A DNA stretch of 64,000 nucleotides from Lineus longissimus (Eukaryota; Nemertea; Pilidiophora; Heteronemertea; Lineidae). Every line of letters starts with the position of its first letter. Within the stretch, counting starts at the first letter, position 1. Shown here piece after piece: positions 28,601 to 42,403 of this stretch. The stretch covers positions 7,190,001 to 7,254,000 of the forward strand of contig NC_088312.1 of the NCBI RefSeq assembly GCF_910592395.1, in the 5' to 3' direction. The notes under the pieces are model-generated. The model was given only the letters and a program-made list of their open reading frames with translations. It had not been told where the DNA came from and made no database searches. The position numbers and the translations under genes are program-made.

Positions 28601-30458
28601 ATCTGAACTGATCGTTACAAATTTCCTAGCAGCTGGTATTGACAAGCCAGTAGGTTTCTTTGAAGGTTTAATAATGTGTTTCACGATCAGTTTTTGTACA
28701 ACCAATGTCAAGCTGATCTCTAAAGAGTGAAATGATCTAAAGTTATAATATGAAATCGTTAACCGTCCAATGACGACTCTATAACGCCGTTGATCCTCAT
28801 CACTATTACCAACTGCACCTTCTCCAACCTCTGTCCGAGTAATTGAAAAAAAACACACATCAAGTACAGCATAATATTTTTCTTGCCATCCAAGTTAACC
28901 AAAGAAACCTTGAGGAAAACATACGTATCATGATTGAACAATACCAATTCCTTCCCCAGTACCTCAGACAAAATTTTACTAATTAAATCTTGATCATTAC
29001 AAAATTGGCGAAATAAAAAAAAAAGAAAAAAAGAAAACCCCGTACGCCTTCAAAAATATTTTTTATTTTAAAAACGATGAGAACTTTTCTTCTAAACAGA
29101 AACCGTAACGGCCACATACTGTACGATCTACTATGCTGAAAGGCATGCAACACCTTATTTTCAAAATGCAAGTGATGACTATCTTCTCAAAGCAAGAATC
29201 AGTAATGTACGCACTTACCACTTTTCTCCTCTTCGATAAATTAAGATCCAAAAGTCGTCTCTTTGGTGACTTTTATGCTCGTTCGCGCGTTCACATGAGA
29301 GAAATCCTCTGCGCCATAGAGAGAGAACAGCAGCTTTCAGTGTCCAACACACGTTGATTCCTGGATAGAAGAAAGCATCACTAAATTATGCAGATTGGGT
29401 CTCTGGCGACAGCACTTTGGCCAGCGTGCAGTTCAGCAGTACGTTTTGTTAGGTTAGGGCAAAACAATGTGGCGTCAGTCTTTATCTAGGGACATTTACA
29501 ACACGATTGTGTACGTCAAGAGGACTTCATTATCATTCCAGTCAGCACATCTGAAGCAACTTGGTATGCAAAGCTAGAAATTTAAAAACCTGTCACAGAT
29601 AACCGGTGCTAATGGAATCACATAAATAATGCACGTACTGTTGCTGTTGATGATTTAAAGTACAACATCAAAATATATTGCGCTAGTCGTAGTCTGTAGC
29701 AGCATCGATGGGGTTGCCAAGCATAGTAGGCGATTATTGTGAAGGTTTACAGTGTAAAAACGTTCACTATTTCAATATCAAAATGCCAGTGTACCTCAAA
29801 GAGAGTTACTTTTACCTTGTATTACCTTGCATTGTGCATCTTGATGTAACATCAAAGGTTCCACCCGCCTACACTCACCTCCCGTTCACCATCATGTAAA
29901 ACTGAGGCCCAGACCCCACGCCTACCTACTGCTTGTAGGTGACTCTGGTCAAAAAGCTAGGCATACCTACTGGGCAATATTGAGTGAGGTCTTCGAGTCA
30001 ACAGGTTTGACCTAATCTGAATTGATTTGAAGGACCCCTTTTGTTTCTGACGAACCTCCTCAGTCGCATACTGGTCTTCAGTTCAACCAAAGTCAAGAAG
30101 CCGACTTATTTTGTCTTTCTGGGTAATGTATTTTCCAAATTAGTCTAGGGATAGTGTATTCAGTGACATTTTAATCCGAAAGTTGATTACTCTGAGAGAC
30201 AAATCTGCTTGCGAGGTATCAAAAATCGATGAATTTATACTAATGCTACAGTCACTAATGGATTTCTGACACCCAATGTGGTATCCACTGATAAACCTAT
30301 TTGAAACGGCTTAAAAATCTTCGAAACTAGTGACTAGTGTCGTGACTCTGACTACGTAATCCACAGTTGCTCTGGAGAGTGCGGAAGGCAGATAAAATCG
30401 TTGACTTTTAATTCAAGGGCCAGACTGAAACAAGTGCGAGATAGCCACGTGCCTTAAA

Positions 30459-30660
30459 GGGGGACTATAGGCAGGAGCAGGGGGTGGGGGTATATTGGCC
30501 ATCTTCGAGTGACTAATATGCACAGTAGCGGCACTGGGTCATGTTTGATACAGAGCAAAATATATTCCTGGTACAAGCGTGAATAATTTTGACGTACGAT
30601 GAGATGGAAGAGACTACTATTTGTGACTTCGTGTGACATTACCTAATAGACAGTCAAGTA
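30459..30660. mobile_element. dispersed GGGACTATAGGCAG-family element, copy A
   Basis: Begins GGGGGACTATAGGCAGGAGC. Further on it shares GGGTCATGTTTGATAC and AAATATATTCCTGGT with copy B near 3430. The right end is not clear. Confidence 0.5.
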
Positions 30661-31892
30661 ATGTACGTGGCATTGATTTTGCAAATCAGATATGATATGA
30701 ATACCGTTAATTTGAACTGTGATGGCCACCAAGCGCATTAGTTTTTCTCATGAAAGTGATAGTTTCTGCAACATCAACACACATCCAGTGATCAGTTTTG
30801 TGTACATTGCTCGGGTTTTGTTCATGGTAATGGATCTGCAAGCACCAGTTGGATTGGGTCTGTGACTATAACCCGCTGGCAAAATTGCCCAAATTACCCC
30901 TGTACAATTGCAAAATTATGAGACAATCTCAGCATATAATTGGCAAATTGATGAAGTGAATTACCTGAACTGGTACCACTCTGAATGGCCCAATACTAGA
31001 TCTAACAATGCTCGGTGTACAGGCGTTATGTGGTGAGAATCGTGCCAAATCAGTTTTCAAATGGCCTTATACGGGTTGCGCACTAATTTATAGACAGTTA
31101 CTTCTGACATCCTATTGCCGTATTCTCGTCAATTGAGGCTGATGTGTGTGTGAAATGATATGGATAAATAACGTTATACACAACACCATTAACAAAATGG
31201 CGCCAAACATTGCTTTCGTGGATGGGGAATTCCGATCATATCAGGTCTCATTCACCACTGTTGTCCAGCAATGAGAATAGGTCCTACAAAAATATTCACT
31301 TTGCTGGTGGATGAATTCTTATTTCGTGGTCTCAAGAACTTGTTTCTGGCTCATTCATATGTATTCATCTAGCATACTCTTAATGGCCATTTGGGGCAGG
31401 TAATGCACTACTTGAAGGTCGCTGCATGCTAAGCTTGGAACAAAATGAGTAAGGGAATTTCCTGCGCTATTCGTTACACAGAGGGTGCAACAGATGGGAG
31501 CAGCATTGATGAGAGGGGTTGTTGGTAGAAGTTGAAAGCAGACCATCTCGTCTCAGAATAGAAAATCTTGGCCATGGAGTCATTGGCACTGCACGGTTAC
31601 ATCTACAATGCGAGGACACTCACTACTCCAATGCCGCCTCCGTTAGTGTCCTCTGTCATCCCGTGTTTTTTAGAATGTTCATCACCAGGACTATTTGGCG
31701 ACCAATGCCACTGATTCCGCCTGAGTGACCCAACCGTAGTCGGTAATCGACAACCGAAATGACACTAACATATGGTAGCTAGACCCGTTGTGCATTGACT
31801 AGATTTCGAACCTGACGCATGCACTTCTGTTCCTCCATGGCGATTCTATCATTCGGGAAACATTTCAACCTGTTCGATGCCTTGCCTTAAGG

Positions 31893-32170
31893 TATCTTCT
31901 GTCTTAAGTTAAATAATCTGTCGGATAATGGCGTCACAAGTTGAAAGTCAAAGTGGACTAAAACACGAAGGCATGACCACGTGTCCTTATCTCTCCAGTT
32001 AATGTAACGTCCTGTCGAGAACGATCGCTGATCGATATCTTCTGTCTGAAGCTGAATAATCTGATGAACTTTGACGTCACTGGTAGAAAGTCACAAATAA
32101 AGTGGACCAAAAACACTACCTCATGACCATGTGTCCTTATCTCTCCAGCTAATGCATTGCTTTTGAGCCA
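31893..32170. repeat. tandem duplication, two units of about 140 bases
   Basis: The first unit (from about 31893) and the second (from about 32035) share ATCTTCTGTCT, AATAATCTG, GACGTCAC/GGCGTCAC, AAAGTGGAC and TGTCCTTATCTCTCCAG in the same order. Small indels separate the copies. A short related piece with CTCTCCAGTTAATATGTCGT occurs near 37540. Confidence 0.75.
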
Positions 32171-35100
32171 CTACGACGTGTTCCCGGGTAAAATGCAGAG
32201 TTTGAACCAAGTTGTCGACGAAACAGGTTTCAGTTCTTTTCATTCAAGAATCTCATCCATTCTGTCTTTTCACAATCTTGTCGCCAAAAGTAAACACTGA
32301 ATTAACTCTCAGCAGAGACGGTTACAAAAAACAGAGAGCCAATTTCTAGATATGCTGTTTCACAATACGCACTAACATCGATTTTCTTCACTCGCTCTGC
32401 GTAGATTTTAAAGCGAAAAGTGCAGTGTGAAAGAAAGTTTGTTTGATTTATCGAATACCACTAGTTCTTTTCAATAAGGCAAAAACCAGAAACCTGTTTG
32501 AAATTCACGCCGATTGACGTGAGGCAGTCTATGGAAGTGATATAATGGCACCAATACTTGCTATGCCAGAAGTGACTTCGAGCGTTTTAAGCTTGTTGCA
32601 GCTCCATGTTCAAGTATATTATGCGCGATAAGACATTCATTTGATAAAGTTAAGACATAGTTTCTGAGGCAAATAACCCTCTGTTTATTTGGTATCACCA
32701 AAAGAGTAGCGGTTACGATAATTCGTCTGTCGCCCGGCGAAGGTGTAACATTTAAGTAAACCGAAGATGTCAGTGACATCTTTTCAATACTATATAGATA
32801 CTATTATGCTGTCAGTGTTGTGATGTCCCTAAACTGACTCACAACTTCGAACGGGTAATCATGATGCATTTTCTCCATAAACATGCATCTGTTGCGATTG
32901 CATACTGTGAAAACAACGATGACTGCCTTCACTGAGACTAAGCACGATTACATGACTGACGCATGTTGAAACTCAGCACTACATCATCATCGCTTCTCTC
33001 ATGTCATAACCACTGTCCCCCAAGCATCAAGTCTTTCACGTCCACATTCGAATTAAGTAGCTTCTATTTGTAGAGGTATATAACTGCATCATAATATAAT
33101 GATGATAGTGCTGCAGCTACATGTTCAGGAGTCAAATGAAATCCTCCATTAGCCTTTGCACATAGTATAAAGCAGAGAACAACAAGCCTCTCTCTAAAGC
33201 TGCACTAACACATGTGCACCAGAGCACACACCACTGTTCATCCAGCACCAATGTCGCTGGCCTTTCAAGTCAGTTACTGTAATAGCAACAGAGCACAAGA
33301 CGTCCATCTTCGTAATCGAGTTACTGTGTCCATGGACAGGAGACTGACAAAGTGTATAAAGATTGATAACGCGTGAGCCAATGGCATAATCAGTAAACGT
33401 CAGAATTTCAATAAGCCGTCAGCGAATTCATCGATCCTTAATCTTGTTTATATGAAGTAATGTGGAAAGCACATGATACCATTGTTCGCTGACGGACGCT
33501 AATATGATAATCGAAACTCCCGCGGCGAATCATGTATGTGACATTATCATGCAGCGCTGCCGTGCTGCTCCACAGGAAATGTCAATAACATTACGACAAA
33601 TTAAATGTACCAAATGTGAGGAAAAATCTATGGAGATAAGAAGGATCTTTGTTAATAATATGGTGAAGCTTCTTTTGCATATAATGTACATTTTCAATCT
33701 CGCTGGTCCGGAACCGCTTCTTAAGCCAGAGATGGTTGCTTTGACGTTACAAGGTTTTCTCATTTTCCGTCCCCAGTTGCAGTAAGGTTCGCTTTCGCAC
33801 CCTCTATCTTCCCTGAATCCTCAACCTGGGGGCCGCAAGATGTATCTCATTTTGCCTATCAGTCTAGAACACGTCGCGACGAAGGTCATTCCTCTCCGTC
33901 CCTTCAATAGGTGCTTTCAGAGACCCTCAACTGGAAATGACAGATGGGGTACTCCTGAATGAGCTGTTTTGTGCTTTACTCCGTGACTCGAAGCAGCAAT
34001 AGCTGCCCTTTTGATAGTGGAACCAGTCGTGTCAGTTCCATTAAAATTTTACCAACGACTAGTTAGCATACTTAGCCAATACCTTTTGTAGGCATCCGTA
34101 AAATATTCCACAGTTGGAGGAACAGCAAATCCGATTTTGGTTGGAATTGTAACTTGGGCGATTGGGTCGTATGTGCTGAGAGTTCAATGGCTGCATTAAG
34201 CATCTCAGATCTACATGTATGAGCGGCACCTTTGCATTGGTTCAAATAGCCGCTACTAGTGTGCTGCGGAGGCAGGTGTGCGGGTTCGAGCAAACGCGAC
34301 CAAGGTCTTCTCTGAATGATACAGGTCATCAATGAACATCGTGGACAGGATGGAGAGGACAAAACCTTTTTTGTCAATCTCCATCATCAGGTTTTTTACC
34401 TCTGAGAATGAAGATCATTTCCTAGTATAATATTTACTTGTGCAGTAGAAAAACTGAAAGTTCGCACTTCTCGCACGGTAATGATAATGAATAATGCAGA
34501 GTTAATCAGCGGGATAGCCACAGGAGTGCCTGGGATTAGCAGGAATAATGGCAAAGATGGGTCTGATTAAATTTTCTTTCCTTTTTGCTCCGACTAATCA
34601 CTTTTAGCTCATGGGAGGAAAAGGTTGAGTCGCATCGTACATAAAGTATTCATAAAGCCAGCTATTTTAGGGAGAATGCGGTGTTTAGGCTTCCCAGGGG
34701 TTAGGTGATTGATGGTCGTCGGCAAGAAGGTGATCTCACGGGTTGGAGTTAACCCTTTCCTTTCCTTAATGGTTTCATCATAATGGTAACTTGACATTTT
34801 TGTTTCCCGATCCCTTTCTCTTATGCAAATCGTGTAGTGATGTAGAGGCCGTGCAATGCAGCGCTTTTGAGTGATATTGATAGGATGACGTCATGAGCAA
34901 GACTAAAAAATTGAACTTTCCATCTGACAGCAGAAGTCCAACGTGATAATGAGTTTTCAATACTGTTAGGTTCCATTCGTCATCGAGTGCCAACTTCCTC
35001 CTTCATGCGCTCTCGGACCAGTGACTTCTTCATTGGAACTCACTGCAGTGCATACACACAGAGGCAAGCTGTGTGGACTCGAACCCTAGTTAGTTTCATA

Positions 35101-38100
35101 TGTGACACCTCAATAAGTGTCCATCTCATTGATGAAATTGGTCACATGATATTGCGCTGATGAGCTCCGCAGTGATTTGGTTTTGTTCCATCTCTGACAG
35201 AAGCTCTTGACAGTAGTTCAGTGCTCCTCCTTACTCGAAGTCCCGTAACAGAACGCCTCTTGATTACCTGACGGATTGCGATCTTTTCACATCTATCTTG
35301 TTGCAGTATAGTGGTCAGTTATAATTTCCTCTATTGGGCTGTCCAAATGTGGTTAACGAGAACGACGACATTGACCAAACGGAGGATAGTGCTGATCACG
35401 GCGCCGGAGGTTCCGGCCATTCTTCAACTATTATAGCGAGTAGCTCTGATTGGCGATGAGCAGTAATATTGTTGAACCCTGTCACTATCATGGCGTGCTC
35501 TTTTTGGAGAAGTGCAACAGTTTGGTGACCTCTTCGTGAATGGTGCCTTCCGTTGTTGACTGCGGGCTCAAATTTTAATCGGAAAACATTGGCAGTTCCT
35601 CTGATCTATTGGCGGATGCTAAGCAGGAATGTCCTAATTGTCTGCTTGCGATATCTATGTTGAAGATTCAATACAACGTGCATTTATTGCAAAAAGTCTT
35701 TAACATTTTCTTCAACCCTTGCTCGTGAGACTGACATGCAACCGTAATCATACGGTACGTCTGATATTGCCAATTTCTACGAGCTTCCTAGCGCGGTTTA
35801 TCCCCAGCCCCAGGGGTAATCATAGGACAAACTCGCATGCTATCAGTCACACCCATCGCATTCAACATGACGTAGCTGCCATGATATTCTCTAACAGGGA
35901 ATGTAAATACTCTGGTGACGTTCTTATAACTGGAGAATTGGTTATGATGAGGTTATCAGTGCGATATTGCGAGGGGATCTATTGATGCCCATGAATGCAC
36001 AAAGGGTATACTGAAGTCGTCACGTGTATGCATGTAAGAAGTACTGCGAATATATAACAATTATGGACCTAAAAGAGTATTTAACTCCTTATTTCCATGT
36101 TCCACACAATCTTACACACTGGTGTCGATTAACTTATGTTTCTGCTCTTATGATATCGTTGATGATTATCTATGTGGCAATTTACCTAAATTTTTTATCA
36201 GCTTCTGAGAAAGCCCGAGTTCGCTGTGGAGGTGTTAAAGAAATACCATAAAAGCCAAAACCTAATGACACCAACCAATCATCCCTGTTTACTCCAAGTC
36301 TCAACTTGCGCAAGAAAGTCTAAGCTCTATTTTTTTCAAACTGATCAAAGAGATGTCGTACATGTACTCAGCTGAATTTACATTAAAAGCTTTCCGAAAG
36401 ATTAAACTCCGCTCCGTTTGAAAAAAAAGGATGTAAGGTTCGTCGTCCGCACTAGTGTGTGATACCTGATGACTAGTCGGCGCTTGTCAAATAGAGCAAA
36501 AAACACTTCTTCTAGCGTCAACAACCGTGTAACTACGTAACCAATATTTTGAATACTACTAGCTATAGCATCAATAATCTTAACTATATCTACTTCTTGC
36601 TTAAACAACCTTAACTGTCCACTTCTATATATTAAACCTGCTGAAACAGACTCATCACAGCGGGAAGTTTACTTATGCGTCAAATCTCCTTACCGATGGC
36701 TTTGTAACTGGAGAGTGTCGCCCCATCTGACATGAAAATAGAAAAGATCAACTTATTTGCTCGAGAGATATCAAGAAGAACTAATGGAAAGTTAAACGGA
36801 GCCGGTTCAAATTCACAGACGTCTCGTGTGTCGGAGCTAGGAGTAATTATCAGAGTTCCGACTGGCGGATGTTGTTGGCGCGACACACAAGTCATGTTCT
36901 TCCGTCTGTATACATGTCTTTCCCTTTACGTCATCCTGGGCTGCTGAATTGCATCCCAGGTAGGAACTCATCTCCCACTCGAGTACGCTAGCTGTTTAGT
37001 TGAGGTCAACCTCTTTATCCAGCTCCTATTGTCGCTTGCGGCCATTTTGAATTGTTTATCAAGAAGTCCCCGGGTGAAAAGGGTAAACAGTCGGTAGCTT
37101 GGTATATTTCCAGTGCGCAGGAAGGTCGTTGTAGGTACGGGCAGTCAGGACTGTGATCACAAAGATGGTAGGGCACTGCATCTGCATCTGCAGTGCTTTA
37201 GTTGGCCCTCACCTCCCCTTTTGTTAATGCACCTGGACGTTGTTCTTGTCTCCCAAGTCTTCCGTTGTTTGGGATACCCAGACCTATTGGAATAGCCAGG
37301 ATAGTCCATCGATCCTGTGTTTACCCTTCCAGCATATTTCAATATGGTTAAAAGGTTTTTTTGATTCCGTGGGGAACATTAAGAAAATTACTTTCCTCCT
37401 GGAAACCAAGGCTTTTATCCGTTGAGATTAGCTTACTCATACGTTCCGGGATTACAAAATCTCAGGAATTGAATTTGAAATTAAAGTTTCCCCAATATCA
37501 ACTTTGGCCAGTGGATGAAGATTGAACTCCTTTTACTTTCTCTCCAGTTAATATGTCGTCAAAATGGAAGAGACGATCAGAACACTTGAATATCTTTAGT
37601 TTAACATGTCACTGATGAGACTGTTGATGAACGCAATACGATGATCATTCGTCATCAGTTTCAAACTAGAAATGTGCACAAGAAAGGCCCCAAGCTAAAT
37701 CGATAAAAACTTCTTCTGCTAAAAGACGACGTGGATAATTTCTCCCACAAAGTCACTTGAGTCTTTTTTGGTGTAACTGGTCAACAAAAAGACTCATGTC
37801 AGACCCATAGCAGCCAATTGCAAAGGTCAGTACAGTGTCGGGGGAAAAGAATCGGTCAGTTCCAGCCAGCTTTGCACCAATAATACATGTTTGTGCACAA
37901 ATCATGAACCATATAAAAGCATCGCTTATGCATCATGCATCGCTGAGAAGTGAACCTGCGACATTATTGAATTGGAAGAGATGTGTTCACCTCAGAGGGT
38001 CACAATAACTCATCTTTTATTAACACCAATGAGATTGCACGCATATATATCCCCAAATATCTCTTAATCTCCCAACTGTGTTCAAATTCAATTATAAAGA

Positions 38101-40254
38101 ACAGTTATATGGCGCGATCACTTGGCAGTAATACACCAGACTTGATACTTTGGGAAATATAGCAGTGGTTCTGGGCATATTTGGAATTCAGTTGCAGTGT
38201 CATCAGAGATGCGCAACATGCAATGGCTGTCTTTTTATAAGAAATTGTCGTCACTTACTAGTGTCTTGGACTCTACTGCATTTAATGCCCAATTCCGTTG
38301 TACTGGGGAAGTTGGAAGTTGAGTTTGGTATTGAATGTATGCTATGAAATACATGCCAACGTTTCTCCTTCAAGCGTCTCAGCCACCTTCGATATATACA
38401 TTCGTCTTCGGTAAACAAGATTTACTATAATTATGGCATCTTTCTAGCAAAAATGTCGATAAAGTTGTTTGTAAAATCATAGGGTGTACATGAGTGATCG
38501 TAACTCTTTAGGTAGTTATGCTGAAGGAGGACGATTGCATGTAATCACCATTTGTGTTTGTCGTTATTTGTCATTGACAATCTATTGTCATTATGAAATT
38601 ACTTTTGTATGTGTTTAACTTGGATGTGACATGAGAGAAGACAGAGTTGAATAAAGTTGAAGAATTCGGAATGTGAAGTCTTCATCCCTATTTGGACCAT
38701 TTGTTTCAAAAATTGGCAAAGACATTCGCTCATTGAAGGACTTAACACGAAATAGTACCGAAATATAAACTTTTCATGATATGGACAGATCAAAATGTCA
38801 ACAACAAATATGACGAAAATGGGTTCAATAGCATTTCAATGTCAAGGTCGCATGGAAGCATAAACAGATCCATATTGATATATTTTTAGCTTTTTAAGAG
38901 GATTATTGAGTCCTCGGACATCCAGGCTTTTACCTGTAACACAATCCTCTTTACGACTCCTATCTGCATATACCCAACGCCATTAATCCATCTCTGGACC
39001 CAACAATCAATAGACCAATGACAACTTTGATTGAAATGTTCCAAGGAGTCGTTTGCTGCTACAAAAATAGTATAGGTGAGAGATTATCGTATTGATTTCG
39101 AGGAATATTTACTTTTCCTGGACCAGATCCGTCATTCCAGGAAAGCTTGCATTTGGAGAAATCGATACTAATTTGCCAAATGCAAAAAGGGGACATGTAG
39201 TCGAGTAATTTAATCATCGGCAGGAAGGCGAGAAGCCATTTTCCTCTTTAATGTAACCACGACTAGTCGTTGACAACTGTTGTTGGCAATGATATACAAA
39301 AAGTAGGTTACTCATACATGAAACAAGCCCTGCGACAGGATTTGTCTTTGGCAGAATTCCAGACATGTTTCAAAATAAGAAGGATGCATTTTACGACATG
39401 AGTGTCAAAATTGGGAATTATTTCACCATCTTTCAGGTCGAGTGATTATCTCTAGATAACCTTGACCGGTTTTTAGACCGATTCGTTAGACCGATTCGCC
39501 GTCTTTCTGGCACTAGGGTAACATAGCTGATACACTTCTTTTGTAAAAACATTGCAATGAAATATCTAGATTGGTCGGATTTTAATCGCTCTTGCTACCA
39601 GAGTGACAAACTAACTCAATATTGAAGAGGAATGCTTTATATCGGTTGAATCTGAGTCCCTAATTCGTGTCTTAAAAAGTTCTTAATCGCTGTGATGAAT
39701 TGGTTGTAGAGCAATCGGGGATTGTAGCTCACCACCTTCCCCAAAGTAACACTTTCCCAGACTTCGTGGGGCGAATCCTTTCCAGACTTCTGAAATCAGA
39801 TACGAAGCAATCAAACGGGTTTAGTAAATTGGTAAATCTTAGTCAATTCTGCCTCGGCAAATGACTAAACTATACTACAAGAGCCAAAACCGTAGCGTGG
39901 CTCCCCTGCTTGATTTGTTGGCGAGCGGACCTAATAATGAAGAGAGTGCAGTGGATGACGTAGATGCCCAGCCATTAAGCACTGGTAATCTTGTCCATTA
40001 GGGTCCAGGGGGACATCAAAGATGCTCCATCACATCAAGCGCACTGCATCAGGTGGACTTGCCCATCAATACCACATACTCACTGATTAACAACGCCAAT
40101 ATTGTCAAAATGAATTAAGCCAGATTTACATCATTTCTAAATTTAGACTTCGATGTTACCCTTAGTTACAGGATGTTGTTATCTGTCGGATCGAACACGG
40201 AGGTGAGAGGTGCTTGCAAATTCAAGTAAAGCGAAACATTCTCTCGTTGCATAG

Positions 40255-40515
40255 TAGCATAAATGTGAATCGTGAGATTTTGTCAGGCTCGCAACAAGAC
40301 TATAAGGCGAATCTGAGGCTAATGTGAATCATTAGGCTGAGGCAGTGTCGTTGCAGGACAATGACTCTAATGTGAATCCTGAGCCTGGTGCAGGCTCGAA
40401 TCAAAACTGGGACGTCTAATGTAAATATTCAGCATGGTGCAGGCTCGAAGCAAGTCTAATGTGAATCCTGAGGCTGGGGCATGCTTGCATTGAGACAAGG
40501 ACGTCTCACGCTGCG
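40255..40515. repeat. degenerate minisatellite, about five units of roughly 50 bases
   Basis: The core CTAATGTGAATCCTGAGGCT followed by GGTGCAGGCTCGAAGCAAG recurs at about 40260, 40318, 40366, 40415 and 40455, with substitutions and variable spacing. Some units end in GGGACGT or AGGACGT. Confidence 0.75.
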
Positions 40516-41691
40516 TTAGGTTTAAAGTATCTGCCGTAAGTTCAAGATGTTGTTAAACCGAGAGCCTTGTGACTTCTAATCGATATAGCAAATCTTCCTG
40601 CACATCTCCTTCGTTTTGGTGACCATCGTCAGCCCGATCTCTCTTTGTAATTGACCATTGGCAACCGAGTCTGCCATAACAAATGCAACCTAAGATTAAT
40701 CTACCCTTGGTAAAAGGTATATTAGTAAGAGGAACGCCCGAGTGACTAAAGCTCATCTATTCTAATCTAATCTTTTCTTTGGAAATGTGAATCTTGAAAG
40801 CGGAGTCGAGATCGATGGAATAATATTGGTCATGTAATTATTAACATAGATGGGTGAGAGAAACATCAAGGCTAAGATGGTTGGGAAGCGGATGACCATG
40901 AAACATGATTATAAAATGTCGTCCACATTGTGGCTGGCGATGCCAAGGTGACATGATTCAACTCGAAAAGGAGTTTTAAGGGAACTGCTTAAGTGGGTGT
41001 TTTAAAATATGTAGCAAATAAGTTTGCTGAAATCTGGATCATGTCCATTTTGAAACATCGGGCATGTGTTGACGCAACCTTATCTCAAAGACTGTCTCAA
41101 TCGAATAATTCGGGAGGTGTCATGATATCCGGCAGTAAATTTCGTTCTTCCCGTTGGTCTTTAAGGGGCAGAGAAAGTAGGACAAATTATATTTATTTGA
41201 TAACATATATTTGGTATCTAATTTCAATTTCTTCGTCATTCGTATTTTATCTGTTTAACAATCAAACATAAAGCTGTACAGTTGTTGGTGATGTATCTGT
41301 TACCCTACCAAACTGAGAGTTGATATTTCGACGCATTAAATACAAGGCCCCCAAGATAATAAGGTGGCTGCTATCGTGGACGGACGCTTGCATGTCGAAA
41401 TTGTCTATTTAAAAATTATTGTGCTTACATTTACAACACATTTGAAACACATCTACAACAGTTTTCCGTACGGTTTCTCAGATATTGTCAAAAAATGATA
41501 GACAGGTTCCGAGGGTATCCATTCCGGATTTCCCCTGCAGTATGTGCGCATTCCGCAAAAATTCTTTCAAAATTACTAGTGTTTCATTTAAATAAATGGA
41601 ATTAATCCACGAAATTGTTTATACAGACAAAATTACGATTTTTACAAACGGATTTTATGGCTTCAGTTAGAGAAAACATTAGAAGTTACCC

Positions 41692-41725
41692 GTATATGTT
41701 ATTCACATGTATATGTTATTCACAT
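41692..41725. repeat. two tandem 17-base units
   Basis: GTATATGTTATTCACAT occurs twice in direct succession without change, in the region downstream of the receptor stop codon. Confidence 0.9.
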
Positions 41726-41749
41726 GTATAAAAGGGATATATTGACAGT

Positions 41750-42231
41750 CGGACGGCATATTTCAAAAATGAAGAGGCCACTACCACCATAGGTCAGCCT
41801 TAAGGACAGAGTTCATGTCAGTTGCAGCAATATTGTGAGATATCTAATACAACTTTATACTACAGTATATTCATGTGCTATACTGGTCCACCTGATTGCA
41901 CGAATGCATATGGACACATCATGAAATTGTGCAAAACGTGATTTTATAGTGTTAGTCGAATATCGATCAGCTGTACGGACGGGATGCAATGTAATATATA
42001 AATCAGGATACATATCACATAAAAATGATTTAAAAAAATCATTACCGGGTTACAGTATAGTACAAGACGAGTACAATAAGTAATATTTCTAAAAGACAAT
42101 TTCAATTACTCGGACGGTAGTAAATTGTGTACTAAGCTAGTAAGAATGATATTATTCGGACGGCCACATTCTTATAATGATTTATGGCGAATTCGAGGTC
42201 ATAATGTTGGATATATAAGACTTTCGGACGG
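41750..42231. other. five CGGACGG motifs downstream of the receptor stop
   Basis: Exact CGGACGG occurs at 41750, 41976, 42111, 42157 and 42225 within 482 AT-rich bases. In the receptor transcript this would be CCGTCCG, 65 to 550 bases past the stop, in the probable 3' UTR. An AATAAA on the minus strand at 41197-41192 would allow a 3' UTR of about 1.1 kb. Confidence 0.5.
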
Positions 42232-42295
42232 TAAACTAAACTGTTCTCGTCGATAGTGTATGTGCGAGGGGTTCACGAACCACGAGAGTATGATA

Positions 42296-42403
42296 TTAAG
42301 AGCTGTCGCCCGTGGCAGAGGCTGATATGGTTGCGGTGACTGTGCCGATTGTGCCTTCACTGAGGTCCTCTGGGGCCACAGCGCCCGAGATCAACATCTG
42401 TAC
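42296..42403 (-). CDS. GABA-B-like receptor exon 16 (short C-terminal tail)
   Basis: Thirty-five codons and a TAA stop at 42298-42296. The tail VQMLISGAVAPEDL through SASATGDSS is rich in Ser, Thr and Ala, with no heptad pattern and no RSRR-like retention motif. The acceptor ACTCTTCTTCTCCAG is strong, so this is a real exon. An alternative longer final exon cannot be excluded without transcripts. Confidence 0.78.
   Translation of the reverse strand, partial: VQMLISGAVAPEDLSEGTIGTVTATISASATGDSS

Larger units (their letters stand above)
7530..30458. other. long non-coding region, no gene seen
   Basis: About 23 kb with no frame above 115 codons and no recognisable domain. It contains the foldback at 11420, the duplication at 20101, the hairpin at 22717, the triplicated unit at 25590, a repeat left end at 15331 and an A-rich stretch near 29010-29035. 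Distant enhancers or non-coding RNAs cannot be judged from sequence alone. Confidence 0.55.
30661..42290. other. non-coding region, includes receptor 3' flank
   Basis: No supportable gene. Contains the duplication at 31893-32170 and the minisatellite at 40255-40515. A short GCAGTGGATGACGT match (39948-39961) to the reverse strand near 52430 may be a SINE relic. The last kilobase is probably the receptor 3' UTR. Confidence 0.55.

Noticed and set aside
33504-33785. 93-codon plus-strand frame and its overlapping antisense frame
   Set aside because: Both strands are open over the same stretch, which is typical of chance. No domain is recognisable.
34072-34377. 101-codon minus-strand frame
   Set aside because: No family recognised and no strong flanking splice sites. 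It could be an old mobile-element piece, but nothing supports that.
35070-35095. GGACTCGAACC, which resembles a tRNA B box on the minus strand
   Set aside because: The flanking bases do not form a T-arm stem, and no A box or acceptor stem lies at the right distance.
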